Positions 7,433-14,582 of a stretch of 33,842 bases of DNA are shown piece after piece. This DNA comes from Oscillospiraceae bacterium (lineage in GTDB: Bacteria > Bacillota > Clostridia > Oscillospirales > Oscillospiraceae): NCBI GenBank assembly GCA_020025395.1, contig JAHHSE010000005.1:1-33842 (forward strand). Direction: 5' to 3'. The position numbers and the translations under genes were made by a program. The notes under the pieces were generated by a model. The model was not told the origin of the DNA. It searched no databases and saw only the letters and a list, made by a program, of their open reading frames with translations. Position 1 is the stretch's first letter, and each line of letters starts with the position of its first letter.

Positions 7433-7888
7433 TCAGTCCCCGCAGCTTCCGCAGGAACACGCGCCGTGGTGATGGTCCTCATCCTCACAGGGGAGAACGC
7501 ACTCGGGGGGAACCGGCTCCCCACGGCGGCGGTAATAGTCGCCCAGGGCGGCCTTAATGGCCTCCTCCGCCAGCACGGAGCAGTGCATCTTATATCCGGG
7601 AAGTCCGTCCAGAGCCTCCGCCACAGCGGCGTTCGTGAGCTTCAGGGCGTCTTCCACAGACTTTCCCATAATCATCTCCGTAGCCATGGAGGAGGTGGCA
7701 ATGGCGGAGCCGCAGCCAAAGGTCTTAAACTTCACATCGGTGATAATGCCATCATCAATTTTCAGATACATTTTCATAATGTCGCCGCACTTGGGATTTC
7801 CCACCTGGCCCACACCGTCGGCGTTCTCAATCACTCCCACATTTCTGGGATGCTCAAAATGGTCCATGACCTTATCGCTGTACAGCAT
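7433..7888 (-). CDS. iscU: Iron-sulfur cluster scaffold protein (IscU/NifU-like)
   Basis: The 151-residue protein has the three scaffold cysteines C34 (in 'NPKCGDIM', with D36), C59 ('KTFGCGSAIATSS') and C103 ('MHCSVLAEEA'). It assembles Fe-S clusters with sulfur from the adjacent cysteine desulfurase. It lacks the second NifU domain but ends in an extra metal-like tail after about residue 128: C130, C134, then three histidines and C144, C146, C149. This tail is a Clostridial-type extension or may be lineage-specific. It lies 45 bp after iscS in the same operon. Confidence 0.93.
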   Translation of the reverse strand: MLYSDKVMDHFEHPRNVGVIENADGVGQVGNPKCGDIMKMYLKIDDGIITDVKFKTFGCGSAIATSSMATEMIMGKSVEDALKLTNAAVAEALDGLPGYKMHCSVLAEEAIKAALGDYYRRRGEPVPPECVLPCEDEDHHHGACSCGSCGD

Positions 7889-7933
7889 AATTTATCTCCT
7901 TTTTCTCGTGAATGAAATCCGTTTCACACTATG

Positions 7934-9121
7934 TTACATCTCCCAAACGGGCTTTTGGGCCGCCTCATCCCACACGGGGGACATCTTTCTCAGGTAATCC
8001 ACCGCCAGGGGGACCTCCTTCAAAATCACATCCACATCCTCCTCCGTATTGTTGTCGCTAAGGGAGATCCGCAGGGAACCATGGGCCACCTCATGAGGCA
8101 GACCGATGTTCAGCAGCACATGGGAGGGGTCCAGCGAGGCCGAGGAACAGGCCGAGCCGGAGGAGCCGCAAATTCCCTTGGCGTCCAGATGGAGAAGGAG
8201 GGCCTCTCCCTCCGCTCCCTCAAAGACAAAGGAGGCGGTGCCGGGAAGGCGGTTCACCGGATCTCCGGTGAGCCGGGTGTAGGGCAGCTTGGTGAGGCCT
8301 TCAATGATCCGATCCCGCAGAGCGGCCTGACGGCGGTTCTCCTCCGGCATCTTCTTGACCACCTCGGTGAGGGCGGCCGCCATGCCAATCACGCCGGCCA
8401 CGTTCTCCGTCCCGGAACGGCGGCCCTTCTCCTGGCCGCCCCCGGCCACCAGAGGAGGCAGACGGAGGCTCTTGCGGACATAGAGCGCTCCCACCCCTCT
8501 GGGTCCGTGGAACTTATGGGCGGAGAAGCTCATCAGATCGCATTTCCAGGCCTCCACATCCACAGGGATATGTCCCACGGCCTGGACGGCATCGGTGTGG
8601 AAGAGGACCCCTGCCTCTCTGGCAATGGCGCCGATCTCCGCGACCGGCTCAATGGTGCCGATCTCATTGTTGGCCGCCATGATGGTGATAAGGATGGTGT
8701 CGGGACGGATGGCCTCCCTGACCGCCGCCGGGTCCACCCGGCCATATCGGTCCACCGGGAGCCAGGTGACCTCATACCCCTCCTTCTCCATATCCTGGAG
8801 GGTGTGCATAATGGCGTGGTGCTCGATGCTGGAGGTAATGATGTGTCTGCCGGGTTTCTTTTTCAGCTCCATCAGCCTGGCCACCCCTCGGATGGCCCAG
8901 TTATCGCTCTCAGAGCCGCCGGAGGTGAAGAAGATCTCCTCCGGCCTGGCGTTCATCGTGGCTGCAATGTCCGCTCTGGCCCGATCCAGATCGGTTTTGG
9001 CCTGCTGACCAAAGGCATAGAGGCTGGAGGGGTTTCCATAATGTTCCTGAAAATAGGGCATCATGGCCTTTAGAGCCACATCTGAAAGTCTGGTTGTTGC
9101 GGCATTATCGACATAGATCAT
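7934..9121 (-). CDS. iscS: Cysteine desulfurase (IscS/NifS family)
   Basis: This fold-type I PLP enzyme (395 aa) removes sulfur from cysteine and passes it to IscU. The PLP lysine is K203 in 'SFSAHKFHGPRG', the active-site histidine lies in 'SSIEHHAI' (about 101), and the persulfide cysteine is C325 in 'CGSSGSACSSAS'. The N-terminal 'IYVDNAATT' is diagnostic. It sits between iscR and iscU on one strand. By cluster context it is an ISC/NIF-type enzyme rather than SufS. Confidence 0.95.
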   Translation of the reverse strand: MIYVDNAATTRLSDVALKAMMPYFQEHYGNPSSLYAFGQQAKTDLDRARADIAATMNARPEEIFFTSGGSESDNWAIRGVARLMELKKKPGRHIITSSIEHHAIMHTLQDMEKEGYEVTWLPVDRYGRVDPAAVREAIRPDTILITIMAANNEIGTIEPVAEIGAIAREAGVLFHTDAVQAVGHIPVDVEAWKCDLMSFSAHKFHGPRGVGALYVRKSLRLPPLVAGGGQEKGRRSGTENVAGVIGMAAALTEVVKKMPEENRRQAALRDRIIEGLTKLPYTRLTGDPVNRLPGTASFVFEGAEGEALLLHLDAKGICGSSGSACSSASLDPSHVLLNIGLPHEVAHGSLRISLSDNNTEEDVDVILKEVPLAVDYLRKMSPVWDEAAQKPVWEM

Positions 9122-9232
9122 TTAAGATCCCCCTTTTCCTGTTATTCATATCTTTTTACTATGATTTCTATCCAAAAACAATGGGCATCGGTTCCCGTTT
9201 CGTCCTGTGCCCGTTTCTCTCTGATGGAACCC

Positions 9233-9655
9233 TTACCTGCCGCACTTTTCGTGGGACCACCGCACCAGGTCGGCCAGGGTCCGTCGGTCCACCACGGAAT
9301 CGATGGCATCTGAAATCTCCTTCCAGATCTGCAGGGTCACACAGTTGGGGGCCCGCTCACAGCAGGAGCCGGAGCCCAGACAGGTCACGGGAAGCAGATC
9401 CCCCTCCGTGGCCCGCAGAATTTCCCCCACGGTATACGCTTCCGGCGGCCGGGTGAGGAGGTAGCCTCCCCCCGCCCCTCGCACGGAACGGAGCAGACCC
9501 GCTCGGGTCAAGGGAGGGGTGATCTGTTCCAGATACTTGACCGAAATGTCCTCCCGCTGAGCCACATCCCGGAGGCTCACCGGCTCAGAAGGGTCCCGAA
9601 GGGCCACATCCACCATCAGACGGAGGGCATATCGACCCTTTGTGGAAAGTTTCAT
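9233..9655 (-). CDS. iscR: Rrf2-family regulator (IscR-like)
   Basis: The protein (140 aa) has an N-terminal winged helix ('MKLSTKGRYALRLMVDVA', 'SVKYLEQI') and a cysteine set C92, C98, C99, C105, close to the E. coli IscR ligands C92, C98 and C104. It probably carries a [2Fe-2S] cluster and senses Fe-S status. It is first in the iscR-iscS-iscU operon. The start at 9655 was chosen because MKLSTKGRYA is the conserved family N-terminus and GGAAAGG precedes it; the longer frame to 9784 would include the promoter. Confidence 0.92.
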   Translation of the reverse strand: MKLSTKGRYALRLMVDVALRDPSEPVSLRDVAQREDISVKYLEQITPPLTRAGLLRSVRGAGGGYLLTRPPEAYTVGEILRATEGDLLPVTCLGSGSCCERAPNCVTLQIWKEISDAIDSVVDRRTLADLVRWSHEKCGR

Positions 9656-9689
9656 GATCCTTTCCCCCCTTTCCTCTCGGGTTGTTTTT

Positions 9690-9722
9690 ATAATACTACT
9701 ATTTCGATAGGATTTCAATAGG
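9690..9722 (-). promoter_or_regulatory. isc promoter with tandem 11-bp repeats, probable IscR operator
   Basis: Minus-strand TTGAAA (9713-9718) and TATTAT (9690-9695) are 17 bp apart. Over the -35 box and spacer lie two tandem 11-mers, ATTTCGATAGG (9701-9711) and ATTTCAATAGG (9712-9722). The inner part also forms CTAT-TTCG-ATAG. This placement fits autorepression by the adjacent Rrf2 protein; binding is inferred. Confidence 0.75.
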
Positions 9723-9738
9723 GAAATGAAAAATTTAT

Positions 9739-9809
9739 AAAAAAAAGAAAAAGAGGGCCGCATCCTGTCTGTGGACAGACCCATGGACCGGGCACAGGCA
9801 GGATGCGGC
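9739..9809 (-). terminator. Terminator of the DUF1540 gene
   Basis: Outer arms of 11 bp (9757-9767 and 9799-9809), with inner pairing, are followed on the minus strand by a T-rich tract (9739-9752). It lies between the DUF1540 stop codon and the isc promoter. Confidence 0.88.
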
Positions 9810-9830
9810 TTGAGGACTTCTCAGGCAGAT

Positions 9831-10013
9831 TTAGCGGCAGCCGCAGTCGGTGCCGTGATCTCCCAGCTGGAAGGAGGCGCACTGAGTCTCCTTAGGCGCG
9901 CTCACCTTGTCACAGGAATGGCTCACCTTGATGCTGTTGAGGGTGCAGTGATGCTCTCGATGGTAGGCGCAGCTGTTGACATTACAGGCAATGTTCTCAT
10001 TGATGGGATCCAT
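9831..10013 (-). CDS. DUF1540 small cysteine-rich protein
   Basis: This 60-residue protein has seven cysteines in the DUF1540 arrangement ('NIACNVNSCAYHREHHC', then SCDK, TQCAS and DCGC) with several histidines, which suggests a small metal-binding module. The function of DUF1540 is unknown to me; such proteins are common in Clostridia and Bacilli. The ATG is preceded by AAAGGAGGAAAA. It stands alone between its terminator and the membrane-protein gene upstream, from which it may be cotranscribed. Confidence 0.85.
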   Translation of the reverse strand: MDPINENIACNVNSCAYHREHHCTLNSIKVSHSCDKVSAPKETQCASFQLGDHGTDCGCR

Positions 10014-10073
10014 ATCTTTTCCTCCTTTTGGGACCGTTGGGTCCGCCTCTTAGTCTGCCTCACCGGGGACGGA

Positions 10074-10913
10074 TTATACCTCCCCCTCCATCTGTTTCCC
10101 ATCCTTCTCCTCCATCAGAACTTTGGGGATGAAGCGCCGGGCAAATGTTCCCCTGCCTCTGTTCTTTACATAAAAGAAGCCGATTACGGAGAAGACCACC
10201 GCGCCGATAAAGTTGACGAACAGATCCTTCATGGTGTCGATGATCCCCACATCCAGATAGCCTCCCAGCCCAAGCGCGATCTGGGAGCCGTCCTCCAGGA
10301 CCAGAATGGTGTCCTTGATCCCTTTGACCGCCACCGCTCTGGTTCCATGGTCAGGGTCCAGCATCACGGTGGAGATGGTGTTTATGATGGTGTCCTTCTG
10401 CATATCGAACAGGACGGCATGATCCATAAAGTATTCAAAAAATTCCCACAAAACGCCAATGGTCATGGAGAAGCAGAAGGCCACCAGAGCCATGAAGGCG
10501 GGGGACAGGGAAAAGGAGACACGGGAATTCCGGTTGAGGATGTCCACCAGGGAGAAGCCGATGGCGGCGCAGAGGAAGCCGTTCAGGGTATGGAGCATGG
10601 TATCCCAGTAGGGGAAGGTGATGTAATAGGCCTTGATCTCCCCCAGAATCTCCGCCGCAAAAATAAAGAGAATGATAATGATTTCCAGGGTATCCGGCAG
10701 CTCAATGCGGATCTTCCGTTCCACAAATGTGGGGACCAGCAAAAGGAGCAGGGTCAGAACACAGAGGAATACATTTTCAAAGTTCTTGTTGAAGAACTGC
10801 AAAACCATGGTGGCGATAATAAAGATCCGCAGAATCACATAAAGGATTGCCACTCCTTTTTTGGTCTTGATTTCCTGGACCCAAGTCTGATTCTGGCAGG
10901 GTTTCTTTTTCAT
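10074..10913 (-). CDS. Polytopic membrane protein of unknown function (YjdF-like)
   Basis: The protein (279 aa) has about seven hydrophobic segments (residues roughly 22-40, 48-63, 75-92, 107-125, 138-160 and a final one near 235-252) and a basic C-terminus. 'YWDTMLHTLNGFLCAAIGF' and 'FSMTIGVLWEFFEYFMD' contain conserved charged and aromatic residues within helices, as in the uncharacterised YjdF/DUF2238-like membrane proteins. That assignment is tentative. It has its own promoter and is followed by the DUF1540 gene 60 bp downstream on the same strand. Confidence 0.7.
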   Translation of the reverse strand: MKKKPCQNQTWVQEIKTKKGVAILYVILRIFIIATMVLQFFNKNFENVFLCVLTLLLLLVPTFVERKIRIELPDTLEIIIILFIFAAEILGEIKAYYITFPYWDTMLHTLNGFLCAAIGFSLVDILNRNSRVSFSLSPAFMALVAFCFSMTIGVLWEFFEYFMDHAVLFDMQKDTIINTISTVMLDPDHGTRAVAVKGIKDTILVLEDGSQIALGLGGYLDVGIIDTMKDLFVNFIGAVVFSVIGFFYVKNRGRGTFARRFIPKVLMEEKDGKQMEGEV

Positions 10914-10942
10914 GCCGTCACCCCTTTCTATTTGATTTTGTC

Positions 10943-10971
10943 ATTTTAACATAGGACGGCGGAGACCGCAA
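10943..10971 (-). promoter_or_regulatory. Promoter of the YjdF-like membrane protein gene
   Basis: Minus-strand TTGCGG (10966-10971) and TAAAAT (10943-10948) are separated by 17 bp, 30 bp before the start codon. Confidence 0.65.
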
Positions 10972-11107
10972 GCAGACCCTTTTCCAGACGGCGTCCCCTG
11001 TTCCCTCCACCCGCCCCAAGCCGTCGCACCATGATGTGCGCTGTCGCCTGAAAGGGGGATTCACCTTTTGCGGACAAAGCGCATAGAGTACCATGAGGTG
11101 AAGAAGA

Positions 11108-11320
11108 ATGAATTTGCGCAACAATCAGATTACCGTCCGGGAACTTTTGGCAGATCCCAGATCCAAGGCTGTCTTCCAGCGGAGGTTTGGCAAATGGCTC
11201 CGGCATCCTCTGGTGGGGGCCGCCCACAGTCTCACCCTGAGCCAGCTTATGGATCTGGCCAAGGTCTATGTCCCTCAAAAGACCATTCAGGAGACCCTGG
11301 AAGAGCTGGAAGGGCTATGA
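11108..11320 (+). CDS. Small hypothetical protein (70 aa)
   Basis: The 70-residue protein is basic and helical (LRNNQITVRELLADPRS at the start, 'LSQLMDLAKVYVPQ' in the second half) with no cysteines and no membrane segment. GAGGTGAAGA precedes the ATG. The second half could form a helix-turn-helix-like pair of helices, but no family is recognised. Its stop codon overlaps the end of the convergent CmpB-like gene by 6 bp. Confidence 0.65.
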   Translation: MNLRNNQITVRELLADPRSKAVFQRRFGKWLRHPLVGAAHSLTLSQLMDLAKVYVPQKTIQETLEELEGL

Positions 11321-11836
11321 GTACCATCTGAGAACCTCAGTGGTGCCCGCCCGCCGGAGCAGAACAGCAGAGCGGGCGCCGTCTCCCGCCACCAGCAGGG
11401 CGGCAGGCAGGAGAAGCCAGAACGGGGTGGCGGCGGCGAGGGCCGCCACCCAGGGATGGACCACCCGCACCAGAAGCAGGGCCAGAAGGCCCCAGGCCGC
11501 CGTAAAAGAGAGGCAGATCTTTCCGCCCACATTCCAGGGCAGGTCGGAATAATCCCAAAACCGGACCCCCAGCACCTTTTCATCAAACAATCCCACCAGA
11601 TACTCCACCCCTGTGGCGGTCAAGCCCCCCAGCAGGATCAGTAGAAGCCCCCTCTCCCGGACCCACGGGGGCAGAAGCAAAATCCCAATGGCCCCAAACC
11701 CGTATACCGGACAAAGAGGCAGGAGATAGAAGCATTTCCGGTCCCTCTTTCTCTGCCCGGTCAGCCGTGCGAACAGTACCTCCAGCCCACAGCCCAGCAG
11801 GCTGTATACCACAAAATACCAAAACCAAGTTCCCAT
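11315..11836 (-). CDS. CmpB-like putative ABC-transporter permease (PF06541-type)
   Basis: The 173-residue membrane protein has about five helices and the family's conserved stretch 'FWDYSDLPWNVGGKICLSF', together with 'YSLLGCGLEVLFA' near the N-terminus. Members are named putative ABC permease type B, but their role is not established. The start at 11836 (MGTWFWYF) is preferred because GGGGGG lies 9 nt upstream, while the ATG at 11872 has no ribosome site. It converges on the 70-aa gene. Confidence 0.75.
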   Translation of the reverse strand: MGTWFWYFVVYSLLGCGLEVLFARLTGQRKRDRKCFYLLPLCPVYGFGAIGILLLPPWVRERGLLLILLGGLTATGVEYLVGLFDEKVLGVRFWDYSDLPWNVGGKICLSFTAAWGLLALLLVRVVHPWVAALAAATPFWLLLPAALLVAGDGARSAVLLRRAGTTEVLRWYS

Positions 11837-11934
11837 GGATCCCGTCCCCCCTGTTTGTCTTACCTTTTCCATCGGTCTGGGAACCTATACCAGAAAATCA
11901 AAGGAAGGATTGGGAGAATTTGTGGGCTCCGTGC

Positions 11935-11963
11935 TTGTGCTGATTTCCACACTGTGATATACT
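11935..11963 (+). promoter_or_regulatory. pyrB promoter
   Basis: TTGTGC (11935-11940) and TATACT (11958-11963) are separated by 17 bp. The leader before the pyrB ATG at 12000 is short (about 30 nt), too short for a PyrR-type attenuator. Confidence 0.8.
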
Positions 11964-11999
11964 GAAAAAAATTTGGCCAAACGGAAAGGCGGAAGCGGT

Positions 12000-13055
12000 A
12001 TGCGGCATCTAATTGATTTTGGGGATGTGTCCCGGCAGGAATGGGATGAGCTTTACACAAGGGCCGCCGCCATCATCGATCATCCCAAAGATTTTTTGGA
12101 GGCCTGCTATGGTAAGGTCTCCGCCAATCTCTTTTATGAACCCTCCACCCGAACCAACTTCTCCTTTCAGACCGCCATGCTCCGGGTGGGCGGCACCACC
12201 TTCGGTTTTGCCGATCCCAAATCCACCTCCACCTCCAAGGGGGAAACCTTAAAGGACACCATTAAAATGGTCTCCGGCTATGCGGATGTGGTGGTGATGC
12301 GCCACCCGCGGGAGGGGGCCGCCAAGGCGGCCAGCCTCTATTCTCATGTCCCCGTCATCAACGCCGGGGACGGAGGCCATATGCACCCCACACAGACCGC
12401 CGCCGACCTCACCACCATCACCCGGCGCCGGGGAACGGTGGACGGCCTGTCCATCGGATTCTGCGGAGATCTGAAATACGGACGCACCGTTCACTCCCTC
12501 ATCAAGGCCCTGGCGAAATTCCAGAAGATTAAGCTCTATCTCATCTCCCCACGGGAGCTGGCGGTCCCTGAGTATATGCGGATGTTTCTGAAGGAGCACG
12601 GCCTTTGGAATGTGGAGGTCACCGGACTGGAGCCCGTCATCCCCCAACTGGATGTCCTCTATATGACCCGCATCCAGCAGGAGCGCTTTGTGGACCCTCT
12701 GGAATACGAGCGGAACAAGGGCGTCTACATCCTCAGCAAATCCAAGTTGGAGCGGGCCAAGGCCGACCTGCTCATCATGCACCCTCTGCCCAGAGTGGAC
12801 GAGATCTCCCAGGATGTGGACGACGATCCCCGGGCGGTCTACTTTGAACAGGCCCGCTATGGGATGTTTGCCCGGATGAGCCTTTTGGCTGATCTGGCCA
12901 ATCAGGAGCGGCTCACCCCTCCCCCGGTGGAGATCGGTCACGGCCCCGTCTGTCACAATCCAAACTGCATCACCCAGTTTGAGGCCTACCTTCCTCCCCT
13001 GGTCAAGGTGAACGGCGGGGTGGAGTGCTGCGCCTTCTGTGATGCCGCCCTCTGA
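12000..13055 (+). CDS. pyrB: Aspartate carbamoyltransferase with PyrI-like zinc tail
   Basis: The enzyme condenses carbamoyl phosphate with aspartate in pyrimidine synthesis. Carbamoyl-phosphate ligands are visible in 'FYEPSTRTNFSF' (STRT at 49-52) and HPTQ (129-132), and the aspartate-side loop HPLPRVDEI follows. The protein is 351 aa, longer than a plain PyrB of about 300-310. The extra C-terminus carries C318-X4-C323 and C344-X2-C347 in 'CHNPNCITQFEAY' and 'ECCAFC', matching the zinc ribbon of the regulatory chain PyrI but without its nucleotide-binding domain. ATG at 12000 is preferred over the upstream TTG at 11973. The gene has its own promoter, and no other pyr genes are adjacent. Confidence 0.92.
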   Translation: MRHLIDFGDVSRQEWDELYTRAAAIIDHPKDFLEACYGKVSANLFYEPSTRTNFSFQTAMLRVGGTTFGFADPKSTSTSKGETLKDTIKMVSGYADVVVMRHPREGAAKAASLYSHVPVINAGDGGHMHPTQTAADLTTITRRRGTVDGLSIGFCGDLKYGRTVHSLIKALAKFQKIKLYLISPRELAVPEYMRMFLKEHGLWNVEVTGLEPVIPQLDVLYMTRIQQERFVDPLEYERNKGVYILSKSKLERAKADLLIMHPLPRVDEISQDVDDDPRAVYFEQARYGMFARMSLLADLANQERLTPPPVEIGHGPVCHNPNCITQFEAYLPPLVKVNGGVECCAFCDAAL

Positions 13056-13112
13056 CCCTCTCTTGGGAAGACGGCGGGCAGACGAAGGGAACTTCATTCT
13101 GCTTTCAACGCT

Positions 13113-13132
13113 CTGCCTCCATTGGGAGGCAG
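13113..13132 (+). terminator. Possible pyrB terminator hairpin
   Basis: Perfect 8-bp arms (13113-13120 and 13125-13132) with a 4-nt loop lie 58 bp after pyrB. Only GGTGTTTC follows, so termination would be weak. Confidence 0.4.
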
Positions 13133-13170
13133 GGTGTTTCAGCGTGTCGAGACCCCCGGCTGCGCGTCAG

Positions 13171-13287
13171 TGAACTGCACCCCATTTGTGAGACAGTACG
13201 ATATGCTGAACACAAATGGGGTGATTTTTTCTGCCAAAAGGAATCCCAGACAAACGATATGCACCGGAATTCAAGAAGGTTGGATAA
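13171..13287 (+). mobile_element. Remnant of an IS3-family element (left end plus start of orfA)
   Basis: TGAACTGCACCCCATTTGTG at 13171-13190 looks like an IS3/IS150-type terminal repeat. Its inner part (13178-13190) is repeated inverted at 13211-13223. Further in, the frame from 13252 reads KRYAPEFKKVG and then stops (13285-13287). 'KRY(S/A)PEFKK' is the usual start of IS3 OrfA transposase. The rest of orfA, all of orfB and a clear right end are missing, so this is a dead fragment. It sits 270 bp from the left end of the catabolic island. From 13288 to 13411 I see nothing coding. Confidence 0.7.
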
Positions 13288-13411
13288 GGTGCAATACATT
13301 GCGCAGAAACCAATGGACATGGTTTGCAGATCCCTGGCAGAATGAAGCTGTGACACACCTTTTCCAGGCATGGAAGACTTCTTCGGCCTACTGGCGAAGG
13401 AAGGCAAGGTA

Positions 13412-13452
13412 AAAGGGCCTGCCGCCTGCTTTGCACAGACGGCAGACCCTTT
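13412..13452 (-). terminator. Possible terminator downstream of the TAXI gene
   Basis: Arms of 13 bp with one wobble (13412-13424 and 13440-13452) lie about 100 bp after the TAXI stop codon. TTTTACCTT follows on the minus strand. The G-U pair falls on the minus-strand RNA. From 13453 to 13554 nothing else is supported. Confidence 0.5.
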
Positions 13453-13554
13453 CGGCAGCCTGAACAGGTTTAAGAGATGGTCTGACTTTCCAGGGGCGCT
13501 TCATGAGGTCCCCGGGGGCATTTTCCCATATAAACAGGAGGGCAGAAGGTATGA

Positions 13555-14565
13555 CTATGGCTGAATATCCTGCAGCAGTCCGACTTCCTGATAATACCTC
13601 AGAGCGCCGGGATGGTAAGGGATCATGGCCCCCTCGATCCCACGCTCCGGACAGGTTCCGGCGGCGTTCTTATGGATGGCTTCCAGCGCGTCCGCGTTTT
13701 CCATCATGGTCTTGACCAGATTGTATACGGTCTCCTCCGGCACATCGGCACGGGCACAGAGCGCGGTATACTGGGCAAAGCTGGTCACATCATAATCCAC
13801 CCCCTCATAGGTACCGGCGGGGATGGGGACCTTATGATACCAGGGCTTCTCGGACACCAGCTTCTGAACGGCCTCCTCACCCACATCAATGAGCTTGATG
13901 CCATAGGTCATGGCCAGATCGGTGAAGTTGGTGGAGGGGGCGGGGGTGGCGTACAGGAAGGCGTCGATGGTGCCGTCCTGGAGGTTGGTGCAGAGGTCGG
14001 CGAGGCTCAGGTTGGTGACCTTACCCAAATCATCGGTGGTCATATCATAGGCCCAGAGCAGATCGTCCAGATATCCGGCCATCATGCCGGCGGTCACGCC
14101 GAACTTTTTCCCCTTCAGATCGGGGATGGATTGGATGGAATCGTTTTTTGCGGAGGTGACCACCTGGATGGTGGCACCGGTGCCGGAGTGGGTGGCCACA
14201 TGCAGAATCTGCTCCTTGGGCAGACCCTCAAACTGACCGGAGCCTTCATAGCACTGCAGCGTCATATCCATGCCCATGGTGCCGAAATCCGTCTCACCCG
14301 CAGCCAGAAGACGGGCGTTTTCCGCCGAACCGGTGGAGGCCTCTATGGCAAAGCTGTATGTGCCGGGATAGGCCTTTCCCATCAGATCTGCCACGGAGTT
14401 ATAAAGAACATTCTGATAACCGTTCAGAGGACCGCAGGAGATGCGGACCACGCCGGGATTTCCCCCACTGCCACCGCCGTCTTCCCCGCCGCTGCAGGCG
14501 GTCAGGGACCCTGCCAATGTGGCGGCAGCCAGGAGCAGGCCAATGGTACGAGACATCTTTTTCAT
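13555..14565 (-). CDS. TAXI-family TRAP transporter solute-binding lipoprotein
   Basis: The 336-residue protein has a lipoprotein signal (LTAC, C24), then the TAXI (TRAP-associated extracytoplasmic immunogenic) domain: 'ASTGSAENARLLAAGETDFG', 'LKGKKFGVTAG', 'LCTNLQDGTIDAFLYATPAPS' and the C-terminal 'GIEGAMIPYHPGALRYYQEVGL'. TAXI proteins capture small organic acids or glutamate-like substrates and hand them to a fused DctQM permease, which lies 17 bp upstream in the same operon. GGAAAGGGG stands 8 nt before the ATG. Being last in the malY-VOC-permease unit implies that the imported compound is what these enzymes handle. Confidence 0.92.
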   Translation of the reverse strand: MKKMSRTIGLLLAAATLAGSLTACSGGEDGGGSGGNPGVVRISCGPLNGYQNVLYNSVADLMGKAYPGTYSFAIEASTGSAENARLLAAGETDFGTMGMDMTLQCYEGSGQFEGLPKEQILHVATHSGTGATIQVVTSAKNDSIQSIPDLKGKKFGVTAGMMAGYLDDLLWAYDMTTDDLGKVTNLSLADLCTNLQDGTIDAFLYATPAPSTNFTDLAMTYGIKLIDVGEEAVQKLVSEKPWYHKVPIPAGTYEGVDYDVTSFAQYTALCARADVPEETVYNLVKTMMENADALEAIHKNAAGTCPERGIEGAMIPYHPGALRYYQEVGLLQDIQP

Positions 14566-14582
14566 GTTTTCTTCCCCTTTCC

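Noticed and set aside
13178..13223. Inverted repeat CACCCCATTTGTG/CACAAATGGGGTG read as a pyrB terminator
   Set aside because: A T-run does follow, so it might act as one, but the outer TGAACTG and the OrfA-like KRYAPEFKK frame point to an IS3 end.
13122..13412. 96-codon plus-strand frame over the IS remnant
   Set aside because: It is not in the frame of the OrfA fragment and resembles no protein; chance frame in degraded sequence.
13551..13715. Short plus-strand frame with a good ribosome site, antisense to the TAXI gene end
   Set aside because: The product is Arg/Pro-rich without any motif and lies over the conserved TAXI C-terminus; perhaps the cut start of a lost gene.
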